Positions 45,802-54,732 of a DNA stretch of 64,000 bases are shown one piece after another (positions within the stretch are counted from its first letter, which is position 1; each line of letters opens with the position of its first letter). A program made the translations under genes and the position numbers. The stretch spans positions 5,794-69,793 of the forward strand of contig JAKIVF010000001.1 in NCBI GenBank assembly GCA_021647145.1. The letters run 5' to 3'. This DNA is from Methylococcaceae bacterium. Lineage in GTDB: Bacteria; Pseudomonadota; Gammaproteobacteria; Methylococcales; Methylomonadaceae. The notes under the pieces are model-generated. The model was not told the origin of the DNA and ran no database searches. It saw nothing but the letters and a program-made list of their open reading frames with translations.

Positions 45802-46817
45802 AACCACCTCAAGTGTCGAGTGGCAATTAGGCCTGATAGTAAGAATGATAAAGCTAAAGGCCAATGATAAAGTTCAGTTTTAGGTCTGAAAAACTGGGTG
45901 TCTTTATCAACGGGTTCTAATTCATCTAATAAGGAATAGATTAGATCTAGTTCTTTGGTATCTCTTGCTCTAAAATATCGTCCCCCTGTTATTTCCGCAA
46001 TTGATTTTAAGGTTTTTTCATCTAAATCTATTGAGGGGTTGATTCGTCTTGTACCAAAAAAATTCTGAATGATCATTTCATCAGCACCAATACCAATAGT
46101 GTATATTTTTAAGTTGGATTCAGCAGCAAGTTCTGCTGCTTTTAAAGGAGAAACCTCGCCTGTTGTATTTGCTCCATCAGTGAGTAATATCAGAACTCTG
46201 CTATTAGCTGATTTTTTATTTAAACGTTTTACGGCAAGACCTATCGCATCACCAATAGAGGTGCCTGGCTGTTCTCCTTCTATATCTGCTATGCCGAGTC
46301 CATCAGGTGAGTTTTTACCATGAAATGCTTCTTTTAGAAAATCATTCACTGTTTTTCTATCAAAAGTGGGGGGTGATTGAAAGTAAGGTTTTGTTGCAAA
46401 AAGTATTAAGCCAACCCTATCTCCACTTCGCCGTTCTAAAAACTGACCCGCTATTTTTTTTGTGGCAACTAAGCGATCAACGCCTCTATCATTGATAATA
46501 AAATCTTTTGTACTCATGCTTCCTGAAACATCTACTGCCAATATTAAATCTCTGCCACTTATTGACTTTTCTATGGGTTCACCCATCCAAAGTGGTCTCA
46601 TACTAGCAAGTACTAACAAGAACCAGGCCGCCATTGCCAAGATCAAAGGCCATTGCTTAGTTGGCGTTACTGATTTAGTTTCGTCTGCCGCAAAGTCATT
46701 TAAAAAAGGGACTTTTAACGCGGCTTGATCCTCTGGTGTTTCAGGAGGTAAAGCCCATCGAATTAATGCAGGGAGTGGAAGTACTAATATTAACCACGGC
46801 CATTCGAAAGTAATCAT
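45798..46817 (-). CDS. BatA-type VWA-domain membrane protein
   Basis: 339 residues. N-terminal helices (about 5-22, 55-74), a VWA domain (about 88-300) with intact MIDAS DVSGS (D96, S98, S100), GDRVGLILFATK near 131-142 and TDGANTTGE near 210-218, and a C-terminal helix (about 315-335). It overlaps the DUF4381 gene upstream and the BatB gene downstream by 4 bases each, so the set is one operon. Function is presumably with the MoxR ATPase. Confidence 0.92.
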   Translation of the reverse strand: MITFEWPWLILVLPLPALIRWALPPETPEDQAALKVPFLNDFAADETKSVTPTKQWPLILAMAAWFLLVLASMRPLWMGEPIEKSISGRDLILAVDVSGSMSTKDFIINDRGVDRLVATKKIAGQFLERRSGDRVGLILFATKPYFQSPPTFDRKTVNDFLKEAFHGKNSPDGLGIADIEGEQPGTSIGDAIGLAVKRLNKKSANSRVLILLTDGANTTGEVSPLKAAELAAESNLKIYTIGIGADEMIIQNFFGTRRINPSIDLDEKTLKSIAEITGGRYFRARDTKELDLIYSLLDELEPVDKDTQFFRPKTELYHWPLALSFLLSGLIATRHLRWL

Positions 46818-47275
46818 TTTTTGTTTCTTTGGGCTTTAAGCCATTTTTCACAGATATTAATTATTTGAGAAATATCTATATTATTGTCAGGTATTTTTTT
46901 ATAATGAGCATTGGCCAAATATTGCCCTGCTCCTTGTGTAAAAGGGTTATCTACTAGCGTTTTATCTAAATATTCAAGCCAGGCTTGCCCAGTAAGGCTT
47001 GCACAATCACTTCTGGGAGCGTTACTGATTGCAACACGGCGTAGTAATTCAGATATTTTTGTCAGTTTATCAATGTCCTCAGATGAATTGTCCCGTTTGA
47101 TTTCTAGTAGTTGTTTTTTAGCTGTTTTTATCGCACTAGGCCGCGTTAGATAGTGAGCTAACCAAGCAAGAAAAAAACAAGCTAGAAGAACTAGCCACCA
47201 GCCAACCGCAGGGGGCCACCAATTGATGGCTTCAGGTAAATGAATTTCTCTTAAAGAAAGTGACTGGGGTTCCAT
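46814..47275 (-). CDS. DUF4381 membrane protein of the MoxR-Bat operon
   Basis: 153 residues of unknown biochemical role, recognised by its position and pattern. The N-terminus LPEAINWWPPAVGWWLVLL (about 13-31) runs into a membrane helix (about 22-42). A soluble helical domain follows with LLRRVAI, TGQAWLEYLD and the motif FTQGAGQYL. DUF4381 proteins occur almost only between the DUF58 and BatA genes of MoxR clusters. It overlaps BatA by 4 bases and shares a base with the DUF58 gene. Confidence 0.85.
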   Translation of the reverse strand: MEPQSLSLREIHLPEAINWWPPAVGWWLVLLACFFLAWLAHYLTRPSAIKTAKKQLLEIKRDNSSEDIDKLTKISELLRRVAISNAPRSDCASLTGQAWLEYLDKTLVDNPFTQGAGQYLANAHYKKIPDNNIDISQIINICEKWLKAQRNKK

Positions 47276-48168
47276 TACCGCAAAACCTCTACAGGGTTAT
47301 CTGTTGTATTACATTGGGAAAAAGCGATGCCCATTTTTTTTGATATTTTTCGTAAATAATTAACTCGATCTTGAAAATGTTGTTGATAGCTTAGAATACG
47401 ATGCTTATCATCAGTATTAATTGCTACAGTTCGCTCATTATCAGTAAAAAGATAGCGCCCATTGGTGGGTAATTGGCTTTCTAAAGGATCATAAACCTGA
47501 ATTAATACGACTTCACAATGACGAGATAATTTTGCTAAGTGGTTTTCAGATTGTTGATTTAACCCACGAAAATCACTAATAATATAAATAAGGCTCCCTG
47601 GGCGGGTATGCTGGATTAATCTGCTTAAGGCCTTTTCTAGTGACATATCTGGTTGAGGAACGGAACGAACCAACAGAAGAGCACTGAAAAAACGTAAGAC
47701 AGCATGTTTGCCGTTTTGTGGCTTTAATTCCTGGCAAAGGGAATCAGTGAAAATTTGTCCACCAATTCGGTCACCATGGTATTGAGCCATCCATGCAATT
47801 AAGGCTGCAATTTTTGATGCTTGTACAGATTTAAAGACTCCTCGCGTGGCAAAATGCATGGTAGGGCGGTCATCTACTGAAATAAAGACGGGTCGTTCTC
47901 GTTCTTCGCGAAAAATCTTGGTATGTGTTTTTCCTGTTCGAGCAGTAACTCGCCAGTCTATGCTCCGTATATCATCACCGGGTTGATATAATCTGGATTC
48001 ATCAAATTCCATTCCTCTTCCCTTTGAATGAGAAATGTAACCACCGCTTTGCCTTGAACGAATAGAGGCTTTTTGAAGTTTAAGCTGGGAAGCTGGTTTT
48101 GCTAAATCGACTAAAGAACTTAGCTGAATTGAAACTAAGTCTTTTTTGATAGATGTTTGTTCACTCAT
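47275..48168 (-). CDS. DUF58 family protein
   Basis: 297 residues; DUF58 proteins carry a VWA-like fold and accompany MoxR ATPases. Typical are RSRQSGGYISHSKGRGMEF near 37-55, the hallmark RLYQPGDDIRSIDWRVTART near 59-78, HTKIFREERERPVFISVD near 81-98, and IYIISDFRGL near 193-202. No membrane segment is evident. It starts directly after the MoxR stop codon. Confidence 0.93.
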   Translation of the reverse strand: MSEQTSIKKDLVSIQLSSLVDLAKPASQLKLQKASIRSRQSGGYISHSKGRGMEFDESRLYQPGDDIRSIDWRVTARTGKTHTKIFREERERPVFISVDDRPTMHFATRGVFKSVQASKIAALIAWMAQYHGDRIGGQIFTDSLCQELKPQNGKHAVLRFFSALLLVRSVPQPDMSLEKALSRLIQHTRPGSLIYIISDFRGLNQQSENHLAKLSRHCEVVLIQVYDPLESQLPTNGRYLFTDNERTVAINTDDKHRILSYQQHFQDRVNYLRKISKKMGIAFSQCNTTDNPVEVLR

Positions 48169-49158
48169 TTAAGGAATGGCAATTCTGCAAAGTAATTCTT
48201 TGATAAAATCATCAGAAGTGAGGCCTTCTGCTTCAGCTTCATAGGTTAAGATCAATCGATGCCGAAGGACATCATAGGCCATATCTTGAATATCTTCCGG
48301 ACCAACAAAATCTTGTTGTTTTAGCCAGGCTTTGGCTCTGGAGCATCGGTCTAAAGCAATACTAGCTCTTGGGCTGGCGCCGTATTGAAGGGACTTTGCC
48401 AAGTCTTCTCCATATGCGCCGGGATTACGAGTGGCTAAAATAATTTGCAATAAATAATCTTCTAAACTATCAGCCATATGAATGTCCAAAATTTCATTAC
48501 GGGCATTTAAAATTGATTGTTGGCTTATGGCCTGATAATCCTCATTATTATTTTCTTCAAAATCACCGATAGCCTCCGCTCGGGCCAAATGTAAAATATC
48601 TTTTTCGTGTTCAGGCTCTGGATAATCTATTTTTATATGTAATAAAAAACGATCTAATTGAGCCTCAGGTAAGGGATAAGTACCTTCTTGCTCTATGGGA
48701 TTTTGTGTTGCCATGACCATGAACAGTTCTGGTAATGGGTAAGTTGTACTTCCCACAGTTATTTGTCTTTCAGCCATGGCTTCTAGTAATGCGGCTTGTA
48801 CTTTGGCGGGTGAGCGATTTATTTCATCAGCTAAAACAAGGTTATGAAATAAAGGACCTTTTTGAAACTCAAATGTACTTTGCTGTGGTCGGTAAATTTC
48901 TGTTCCTGTCAAATCAGCAGGAAGTAGATCGGGAGTAAATTGTACGCGATGAAAATCAGCTTCTATCCCTTGACTTAAAACTTTAATGGCACGAGTTTTT
49001 GCTAATCCCGGCGCGCCTTCAACTAAAATATGTCCATCTGCCAGTAAGGCAATTAACATTTTTTCTATTAAGCTATCTTGACCAATTATTTGCTGGTTAA
49101 TAAAAGATTTAAGCTGCATGAAAGAGCGTTGAGAGGTACTTTGACTTGTTTCTGTCAT
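48169..49158 (-). CDS. MoxR-family AAA+ ATPase
   Basis: 329-residue AAA+ chaperone-like ATPase heading the Bat operon. The P-loop is EGAPGLAKT (47-55), Walker B is LADEINRSPAKVQAALLEAM near 110-129, sensor motif VMATQNPIEQEGTYPLPEAQLDRF near 148-171. MoxR proteins are thought to remodel or load cofactors onto targets together with VWA proteins. In methylotrophs MoxR was first found near methanol dehydrogenase genes; no such genes lie here. The promoter should be in the 127 bases shared with the divergent peptide-transporter gene. Confidence 0.95.
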   Translation of the reverse strand: MTETSQSTSQRSFMQLKSFINQQIIGQDSLIEKMLIALLADGHILVEGAPGLAKTRAIKVLSQGIEADFHRVQFTPDLLPADLTGTEIYRPQQSTFEFQKGPLFHNLVLADEINRSPAKVQAALLEAMAERQITVGSTTYPLPELFMVMATQNPIEQEGTYPLPEAQLDRFLLHIKIDYPEPEHEKDILHLARAEAIGDFEENNNEDYQAISQQSILNARNEILDIHMADSLEDYLLQIILATRNPGAYGEDLAKSLQYGASPRASIALDRCSRAKAWLKQQDFVGPEDIQDMAYDVLRHRLILTYEAEAEGLTSDDFIKELLCRIAIP

Positions 49159-49285
49159 AATTACGATTGATGTTCTTGTTAATTTCTAGACTTATTTATA
49201 ATTAAAGTATAAGTTAAATCTAACGAGCGATATAGTGTAAAGTTTACTATTCTATTCAATAACTCACAAAATTGTAAGTATTCAA

Positions 49286-50626
49286 ATGTCTGATTACAAA
49301 ATAGCACCTGTTTCAAGTCGCTCTATTCCAGACGGAATTCCATTTATTGTCGCTAACGAGGCAGCTGAGCGCTTTAGTTATTATGGAATGCGAGCTATTT
49401 TAGTTGTCTTTATGACTCAGTATTTAATGAATTCAGCTGGTGAATTAGATGTGATGAGTGAAAATGAGGCGCAAGGGTATTTTCACTTATATGTTTCTGC
49501 TGTGTACTTTATGCCTATCTTCGGAGCCTTGTTGGCAGATGGTTTTATTGGTAAATATCGAACGATTTTATTTTTATCGCTATTTTATTGTTTAGGGCAT
49601 TTTGCTTTGGCTCTGGATGATACTCGAATGGGGTTATTAATAGGGCAAGGACTAATTGCATTAGGTGCTGGAGGAATTAAACCGTGTGTTTCATCTCATT
49701 TGGGTGATCAGTTTGGTCGATCGAATCAACACTTGTTGAGTAAAGTTTTTGGCTGGTTTTATTTTTCTATCAATTTAGGTGCTTTTGCTGCAATGCTAAT
49801 TATTCCCTGGTTATTGGATAGATATGGTGCTGCTGTTGCCTTTGCTGTTCCGGGGTTTTTAATGCTGATAGCAACGATTGCTTTTTGGAGTGGACGTTAT
49901 CGTTTTGTGCATATTCCTCCTGCTGGAACAAGTTTTATACAAGAGGTTTTAAGTCCTTTTGGATTAAAAATAGTGCTTAAGTTAGGAGGTATTTATCTTT
50001 TTATTGCCATTTTTTGGGCACTATTTGAACAAACAGGGTCATCATGGGTGTTACAAGCACAAAAGATGGACAGAGTGATCTGGGGTATTGAAGTTTTACC
50101 ATCTCAGGTTCAAGCAGCCAACCCTTTATTAATTATGTTTTTGGTGCCTTTATTTACTTATTATATTTATCCTGCCTTAGAGAAAATTGTTAACTTAACT
50201 GCATTAAAAAAAATATCAATAGGTTTGTTTTTAACGGTCATAGCCTTTACTATTCCAGCATGGATTCAAATGCAGTTAGATCAGGGGTTAACACCACATA
50301 TTAGCTGGCAATTGTTAGCTTACTTGTTTTTAACTACGGCAGAAGTCATGGTGTCAATTACTTGCCTGGAATTTTCATACACTCAGGCACCTAAAAAAAT
50401 GAAATCATTAATTATGGCACTCTTTTTTATGTCTATGGCTTTGGGAAATTTGTTTACTAGTGCAGTTAATTTTTTTATTATCAATGATGATGGAAGTAAT
50501 AAGTTAACAGGTTCAGAATATTTTTGGTTTTTTACTGTTTTAATGTTGATTACTGCTATATTATTTTTAATTGTCAGTAAAAATTATCAAGAAAAAACTT
50601 ATTTACATGAAGAGCAAGCAAGATAG
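49286..50626 (+). CDS. proton-dependent oligopeptide transporter (POT/PTR2)
   Basis: 446 residues, about 12 membrane helices. The proton-coupling motif ExxERF is present as EAAERFSYYG (26-35). GGIKPCVSSHLGDQF near 130-144 and the FYFSINLGAF motif near 157-166 are the classic POT signatures. It would import di- and tripeptides with protons. It is shorter than many POTs, lacking the two extra helices. No peptidase gene is adjacent. Confidence 0.9.
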   Translation: MSDYKIAPVSSRSIPDGIPFIVANEAAERFSYYGMRAILVVFMTQYLMNSAGELDVMSENEAQGYFHLYVSAVYFMPIFGALLADGFIGKYRTILFLSLFYCLGHFALALDDTRMGLLIGQGLIALGAGGIKPCVSSHLGDQFGRSNQHLLSKVFGWFYFSINLGAFAAMLIIPWLLDRYGAAVAFAVPGFLMLIATIAFWSGRYRFVHIPPAGTSFIQEVLSPFGLKIVLKLGGIYLFIAIFWALFEQTGSSWVLQAQKMDRVIWGIEVLPSQVQAANPLLIMFLVPLFTYYIYPALEKIVNLTALKKISIGLFLTVIAFTIPAWIQMQLDQGLTPHISWQLLAYLFLTTAEVMVSITCLEFSYTQAPKKMKSLIMALFFMSMALGNLFTSAVNFFIINDDGSNKLTGSEYFWFFTVLMLITAILFLIVSKNYQEKTYLHEEQAR

Positions 50627-50657
50627 TATGGTTAATAATTTGAAGCATGGGGGGTTA

Positions 50658-51245
50658 ATGAAATTTATACAACCAGTTATGATGATATGTATCACGCTTT
50701 TTTCAACTAGTGTTTTAGCGGGGATATATAAATGTACAGATGATCGAGGAAATACCTCCTATCAGGCTAAGCCTTGTTCCGGTGAAAAAAAAGCAATTGA
50801 AATAGATGTAAAAACCGGGAGTTCCACTAATTTATCAGTACTGAAAAAGAAAAAAGAAAAGGAATTGGAGCTCAAAAAACGGCAGGAAATTGATCGTCAA
50901 AAATTGATTGAACTAGAAGCAGGACGAAAAAGAGATGCTAAAGAACAAAGTTCTTTAAACCAGCAGTTAGTCAAAAATAACCCTATTCAATATTCGGCAT
51001 TTTCTATCCCTCCTTATAGAATCGATAGATTGTCTGATATAGTTAAGGAGTATGAAACTAAATTGCCTGATATTGAAAAATTAAGGCGATTTGCGGCAAA
51101 AAAAGCATTGGCATCAGGTGAGTGCATGCGTGTAGAGGCTAGTCATTTAAGCAAGAAAAGTTCAGATGATCAATTGGTTTTTTCTGTAGATTGTAGTAGT
51201 GCTAATACGTTTTATTTTAATGAACAAGAACTCTTAAAAAATTAG
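50658..51245 (+). CDS. DUF4124 domain periplasmic protein
   Basis: 195 residues from the ATG at 50658, preceded by a G6 run that serves as Shine-Dalgarno. Other in-frame ATGs (50628) are possible. A signal peptide (about 1-20, ending VLA) is followed at once by the DUF4124 core GIYKCTDDRGNTSYQAKPC, with the Cys pair of the family. A charged coiled coil (about 55-105) and a C-terminal domain with SGECMRVE and VFSVDCSS follow. Role unknown; such proteins occur widely in gammaproteobacteria. It is 5 bases before the next gene. Confidence 0.8.
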   Translation: MKFIQPVMMICITLFSTSVLAGIYKCTDDRGNTSYQAKPCSGEKKAIEIDVKTGSSTNLSVLKKKKEKELELKKRQEIDRQKLIELEAGRKRDAKEQSSLNQQLVKNNPIQYSAFSIPPYRIDRLSDIVKEYETKLPDIEKLRRFAAKKALASGECMRVEASHLSKKSSDDQLVFSVDCSSANTFYFNEQELLKN

Positions 51246-51250
51246 GTATA

Positions 51251-52081
51251 GTGGAATCAAAAATTGTTTTTATTACGGGCTGTTCAACAGGCATAGGCTA
51301 CGCAGCAGCAGTTGAATTAAAAAAACGTGGACATAGAGTCATTTGTTCTGCAAGAAAAGATCAAGATGTAGCGCGGCTTCAATCAGAAGGTTTTGAGGCT
51401 TTACAATTAGATTTGTCTGAATCAAATAGTATTTTAAACGCAGTAAAACAATTGCTTGTTCTGACTGATGGAAAAATTGATGCATTATTTAATAATGGTG
51501 CATTTGGACAGCCCGGTGCGGTTGAAGATTTAAGTCGAGATGTATTAAGGCACCAGTTTGAAACCAATTTATTTGGCACACATGAATTGACAAATTTAAT
51601 TCTCCCTGTCATGCGAAAACAAGGGTATGGACGTATTATTTACAATAGTTCTATTTTAGGCTTTGTCGCAATGAAATTTAGAGGGGCCTATAATTCAAGT
51701 AAATTTGCTTTAGAAGGCTTGGTTGATACGTTGCGAATAGAACTTTATGGTACTAATATTAAACTGTGTATTATTGAGCCAGGGCCAATTTCTAGTAATT
51801 TCAGAAAGAATGCATTTGCTATGTATAAGAAAAATATTAACCCTGAATTAAGTTTTCATAAACAGACCTACCAACTGATGGAAGAGCGTTTACAGAAAGA
51901 AGGACCAGTTGCTTCTTTTACTTTACCTGCCGTTGCAGTCGTTGACAAATTGATACATGCGCTTGAATCGAAACGCCCAAAAATACGTTACTATGTCACC
52001 TTTCCAACTCATTTATTTGGTTTTTTAAAACGTATTTTACCTTCTAGTTGGTTGGATTATTTATTAAGAAAAGTTCAATAA
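51251..52081 (+). CDS. short-chain dehydrogenase/reductase
   Basis: 276-residue classical SDR starting at GTG. The NAD(P) loop is TGCSTGIGYAA (9-19); NNGAFGQ near 80-86; the catalytic Ser lies in YNSSILGF near 133-140, and YNSSK (Tyr/Lys) near 150-154. After the catalytic part, the IIEPGPISSNFR loop near 172-183 is typical of the retinol/17-beta-HSD-like SDR group. Substrate not predictable. Its stop overlaps the ATG of the CPXCG gene (TAATG). Confidence 0.88.
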   Translation: MESKIVFITGCSTGIGYAAAVELKKRGHRVICSARKDQDVARLQSEGFEALQLDLSESNSILNAVKQLLVLTDGKIDALFNNGAFGQPGAVEDLSRDVLRHQFETNLFGTHELTNLILPVMRKQGYGRIIYNSSILGFVAMKFRGAYNSSKFALEGLVDTLRIELYGTNIKLCIIEPGPISSNFRKNAFAMYKKNINPELSFHKQTYQLMEERLQKEGPVASFTLPAVAVVDKLIHALESKRPKIRYYVTFPTHLFGFLKRILPSSWLDYLLRKVQ

Positions 52082-52263
52082 TGGATGAATTCTCTATTGG
52101 GTGTCCATATTGTGGAGAAAGTATTGATTTATTAGTTGATGGGTCTGAAGGGGAGCATGAATGTTATGAAGATTGTTCAGTTTGTTGTTCTCCTATTTTT
52201 TTGGAAGTATCGTTTGATGAGCTTGGAAAATTGAAAGTTTTGGCCAAAAGAGATAGTGACTAA
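52081..52263 (+). CDS. CPXCG-motif cysteine-rich protein
   Basis: 60 residues with a zinc-ribbon pattern: CPYCG near 8-12 and CSVC near 32-35, with further Cys in HECYEDC. It is strongly acidic. This is the small CPXCG family (Cys_rich_CPXG), of unknown role, common in gammaproteobacteria. The start is set by the TAATG overlap with the SDR gene; an upstream in-frame start at 52048 is less likely. Confidence 0.85.
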   Translation: MDEFSIGCPYCGESIDLLVDGSEGEHECYEDCSVCCSPIFLEVSFDELGKLKVLAKRDSD

Positions 52264-52458
52264 GTAGGAAACGCCTCTAAATTTATTGCCATAAAATAAT
52301 TAAGGTAATATGAGGCTGAAGTTAATTTTAGAAAACTTAATTCATGCAATACTCACAAAAATTGTGCTAGAATCACACCTAGCATATAGTTAAATTAAAT
52401 ATATAAGATTTAAAATAGTTACATGCTCATCAAAATAACTACAACGAGGTATACATAG

Positions 52459-52845
52459 ATGAAATTATTAAAAAGCGCTGTCGTAGCATTAACTTTAGCT
52501 CTTTCTTTAGGAACTTTTTCTACATCTGCACTTGCAGAATGTGAAGATGGAAGAACTTGCTTTGGTCCAGAGCAAGCGATTGATATGGTTTTAGGGAAAA
52601 TAGCTGAATCAATGAAATTAATTAATGATGGTGCTGATTCAGGCGATGTTCAAAAGATGATTAAAAAAGCTATGGATGCAAAAAAGGAAATTAATGCAAG
52701 TGATATTGTTTCTCGTCATGCTGCTAAAGCAAATGGTCATTTGAAAAAAGCTAGAAAAGCAGCTAAAAAAGATGAACTAATAAAAGCTACTGAACATTTA
52801 GAAGCTGCTGAGAAAGGTTTTGAAGGCTTGAAAGCGCGTTTATAA
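52459..52845 (+). CDS. small helical periplasmic protein
   Basis: Not recognised with certainty. 128 residues: signal peptide (about 1-26, ending ALA), two closely spaced Cys in ECEDGRTCFGPEQA, then three or four amphipathic Lys-rich helices. Near the end ATEHLEAAEKGFEGLKARL could form a helical hairpin. The overall look resembles small secreted helical metal- or ligand-binding proteins, but there are few His, so no metal role is claimed. It is monocistronic, with an AACGAGG Shine-Dalgarno and a strong terminator after it. Confidence 0.78.
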   Translation: MKLLKSAVVALTLALSLGTFSTSALAECEDGRTCFGPEQAIDMVLGKIAESMKLINDGADSGDVQKMIKKAMDAKKEINASDIVSRHAAKANGHLKKARKAAKKDELIKATEHLEAAEKGFEGLKARL

Positions 52846-52869
52846 GTTTTTTTGTTATAACTATTCATA

Positions 52870-52899
52870 AAAATAGGACGCTTGCGTCCTATTTTTTTG
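52870..52899 (+). terminator. Rho-independent terminator
   Basis: 8-bp stem ATAGGACG/CGTCCTAT (52873-52880 / 52885-52892) with a CTTG loop, followed by a T-run. It lies about 25 bases after the stop of the small periplasmic protein and before rubredoxin. Confidence 0.9.
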
Positions 52900-52962
52900 T
52901 CTTTTGAGGTCTACTTACCCAATCACAATCAACGCCTCTTTAAGTTTATTTTATAAGTAAAT

Positions 52963-53139
52963 ATGCCAGATTTTAAAAAATATAGATGCATGGAGTGCGA
53001 GTATATTTATGATGAGGCTAAAGGCGATGTTCATAGCGGCTTAGCTCCTGGGACACTTTGGTCAGATGTTCCTGAGAGTTGGGCATGTCCAATATGTGGG
53101 GCACCTAAAAGCTTTTTTAAGTTAATTGAAAGTTCTTAG
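52963..53139 (+). CDS. rubredoxin
   Basis: 58-residue iron protein for electron transfer; cytoplasmic. The two metal-binding knuckles are RCMEC near 8-12 and CPIC near 41-44, giving Fe-Cys4. The spacing, YIYDEAKGD, GLAPGTLWSDVPESW and the following GAPKSFF are canonical. The electron partner is not encoded alongside. It converges with a MetF-like gene, with only 13 bases between stops. Confidence 0.95.
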   Translation: MPDFKKYRCMECEYIYDEAKGDVHSGLAPGTLWSDVPESWACPICGAPKSFFKLIESS

Positions 53140-53152
53140 GGATCGTTTTTAA

Positions 53153-53899
53153 CTAAACCTGAGATAAATTAATATTTCCGAAATATTCCTGCAGATTGAT
53201 TTTTATAGGCATAAAGTAGATATTGAAGTTCATCTCTTTAGCCATTGAAATAACTTGATTGGTAAAGTTAATATTCCAATCATATTCAGCTTTAAATGAT
53301 GCAGGAAATTTAACTTTGTTTTTTAACTTCCAATAATTCATTGAAGATGTTGTTGTAATTGGACTAATTCCAATAAATGTATCAATGCCTTGTAAGTGTT
53401 CAGCATAAACCTCTATCATTCTTAAATCATAAAAAGGCTGAGAAAAAAAGCTAGAAGCACCTGCATCTATTTTTCTTTGCACATACATACACTCGCCCTG
53501 AACCCCATTTCTATGTGAATCAAAACCAGCATGAATCGTTATTTGAGGAAATCTTTGCTTAACAGATCTAATTAAGTCAATTACATTTGTGTTGTGAAAT
53601 TTTCTTTTAATACCTTCTGGAGGATCTCCAGAAACTAAAAGTACATGTTCTAATTCGTTTTCTTCAATAATCTGAAAAATATCACCTGACTTTATTGAGA
53701 AGTCAATTGCTCTAAAATGAGGGACAAATTGATGTTTTTTTCGGTCAACTTTTTTCCCTGTCTCCCAGCTTCTTATGTCAAATCGTTGAATATCAGGTAC
53801 ATTGATCATACTGATTGATTCGCCAAGTGTTGAGACAAATTGGTATTGATCGTCAAATGCTTGAGTGTTTCTTGGTACTATTTCAAATGAAAATTTCAT
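53153..53899 (-). CDS. MetF-like methylenetetrahydrofolate reductase family protein, short form
   Basis: 248 residues, shorter than the usual 280-300. The TIM-barrel MTHFR landmarks are present: SFEIVPR with Glu6, LVSGDPPEG with Asp92, RKIDAGASSFFSQPFYD near 142-158 with Gln154. These match E. coli MetF Glu28, Asp120 and Gln183. The stretch between the first and second motif (ISMINVPDIQRFDIRSWE) differs from canonical MetF. It would act in one-carbon metabolism, but the short length and odd N-terminus leave its exact reaction open. It is followed on the same strand by polysaccharide genes. Confidence 0.8.
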   Translation of the reverse strand: MKFSFEIVPRNTQAFDDQYQFVSTLGESISMINVPDIQRFDIRSWETGKKVDRKKHQFVPHFRAIDFSIKSGDIFQIIEENELEHVLLVSGDPPEGIKRKFHNTNVIDLIRSVKQRFPQITIHAGFDSHRNGVQGECMYVQRKIDAGASSFFSQPFYDLRMIEVYAEHLQGIDTFIGISPITTTSSMNYWKLKNKVKFPASFKAEYDWNINFTNQVISMAKEMNFNIYFMPIKINLQEYFGNINLSQV

Positions 53900-53964
53900 T
53901 TATTTTATGGGGTTGTTGTACTTTTAATAGGGAGTTGATATCAATTTTTTGGGGTGACTTATGG

Positions 53965-54723
53965 TTACAATAGGTTCGATTTTTGTAGATTCAGTAAATG
54001 TAGTTTAAGATATTTGTAATAAGTCACTTCGGCATTAGATATTGCAAGCATAAGTCCTTGTTCGCCATCAAGAAATGATGCATTAATAATAAATGTGCGA
54101 AAAAATGTCCATATGGCACGAAAGATTGCTTGTATCAAAGATGACTTTTTTCCTTTGTCAAAAAGCATTTCAGCACCTAATGAAGAGTAGTTATTAGTTT
54201 TAGATAACACCTCTTCTAATGAGGTATAGGAATCGTGAAGTATTGGATTTTTAAGTTGACTAATAGGTCCCTTTACAATCACTCTTTCATGGACTAAAGA
54301 ATTAGAGAATTCTCCCTGTTTTTTTTGAAATAAACGTAAAACATAGTCAGGCCACCAACCGCCATGTTTGATTTGTTTTCCGCAATAGCTAGATAACCGA
54401 GGTATTTCAAATCCATGGTGAATATTTCGTGGGTTGTTTATAGCTTGTAGTATTTCCGCTTGCAATTCTTTAGTGATTTGTTCGTCAGCATCAATAGATA
54501 AAACCCAGTTGCCGCTTGCTTTATTTAGTGCGCGTTGTTTTTGAGGGCCAAAGCCAGGCCAGTCAGTTTCATAAATATGTGGGGTAAAGGTTTTACATAT
54601 TTCAACTGTATTGTCAGTACTACCAGAATCAAAAACAATGATTTCATCTGCCCAAGAAACAGATTTTAAACAGCGGGCAATATGTTCTGATTCATTTTTT
54701 GTGACAATGATGATGCTAAGCAT
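53965..54723 (-). CDS. family 2 glycosyltransferase, WaaE/KdtX-like
   Basis: 252 residues, inverting GT-A fold. LSIIIVTKNESEHIARCLKSV opens it (about 2-22, split across two strands and helix), then DSGSTDNT near 32-39 and LSIDADEQI near 74-82 (metal-binding Asp). GWWPDYVLRLFQK near 119-131 and VHERV near 142-146 are typical of the WaaE/KdtX LPS inner-core beta-1,4-glucosyltransferase group. It is the last gene of the minus-strand surface-polysaccharide block. Confidence 0.88.
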   Translation of the reverse strand: MLSIIIVTKNESEHIARCLKSVSWADEIIVFDSGSTDNTVEICKTFTPHIYETDWPGFGPQKQRALNKASGNWVLSIDADEQITKELQAEILQAINNPRNIHHGFEIPRLSSYCGKQIKHGGWWPDYVLRLFQKKQGEFSNSLVHERVIVKGPISQLKNPILHDSYTSLEEVLSKTNNYSSLGAEMLFDKGKKSSLIQAIFRAIWTFFRTFIINASFLDGEQGLMLAISNAEVTYYKYLKLHLLNLQKSNLL

Positions 54724-54732
54724 TGGCTTTTT

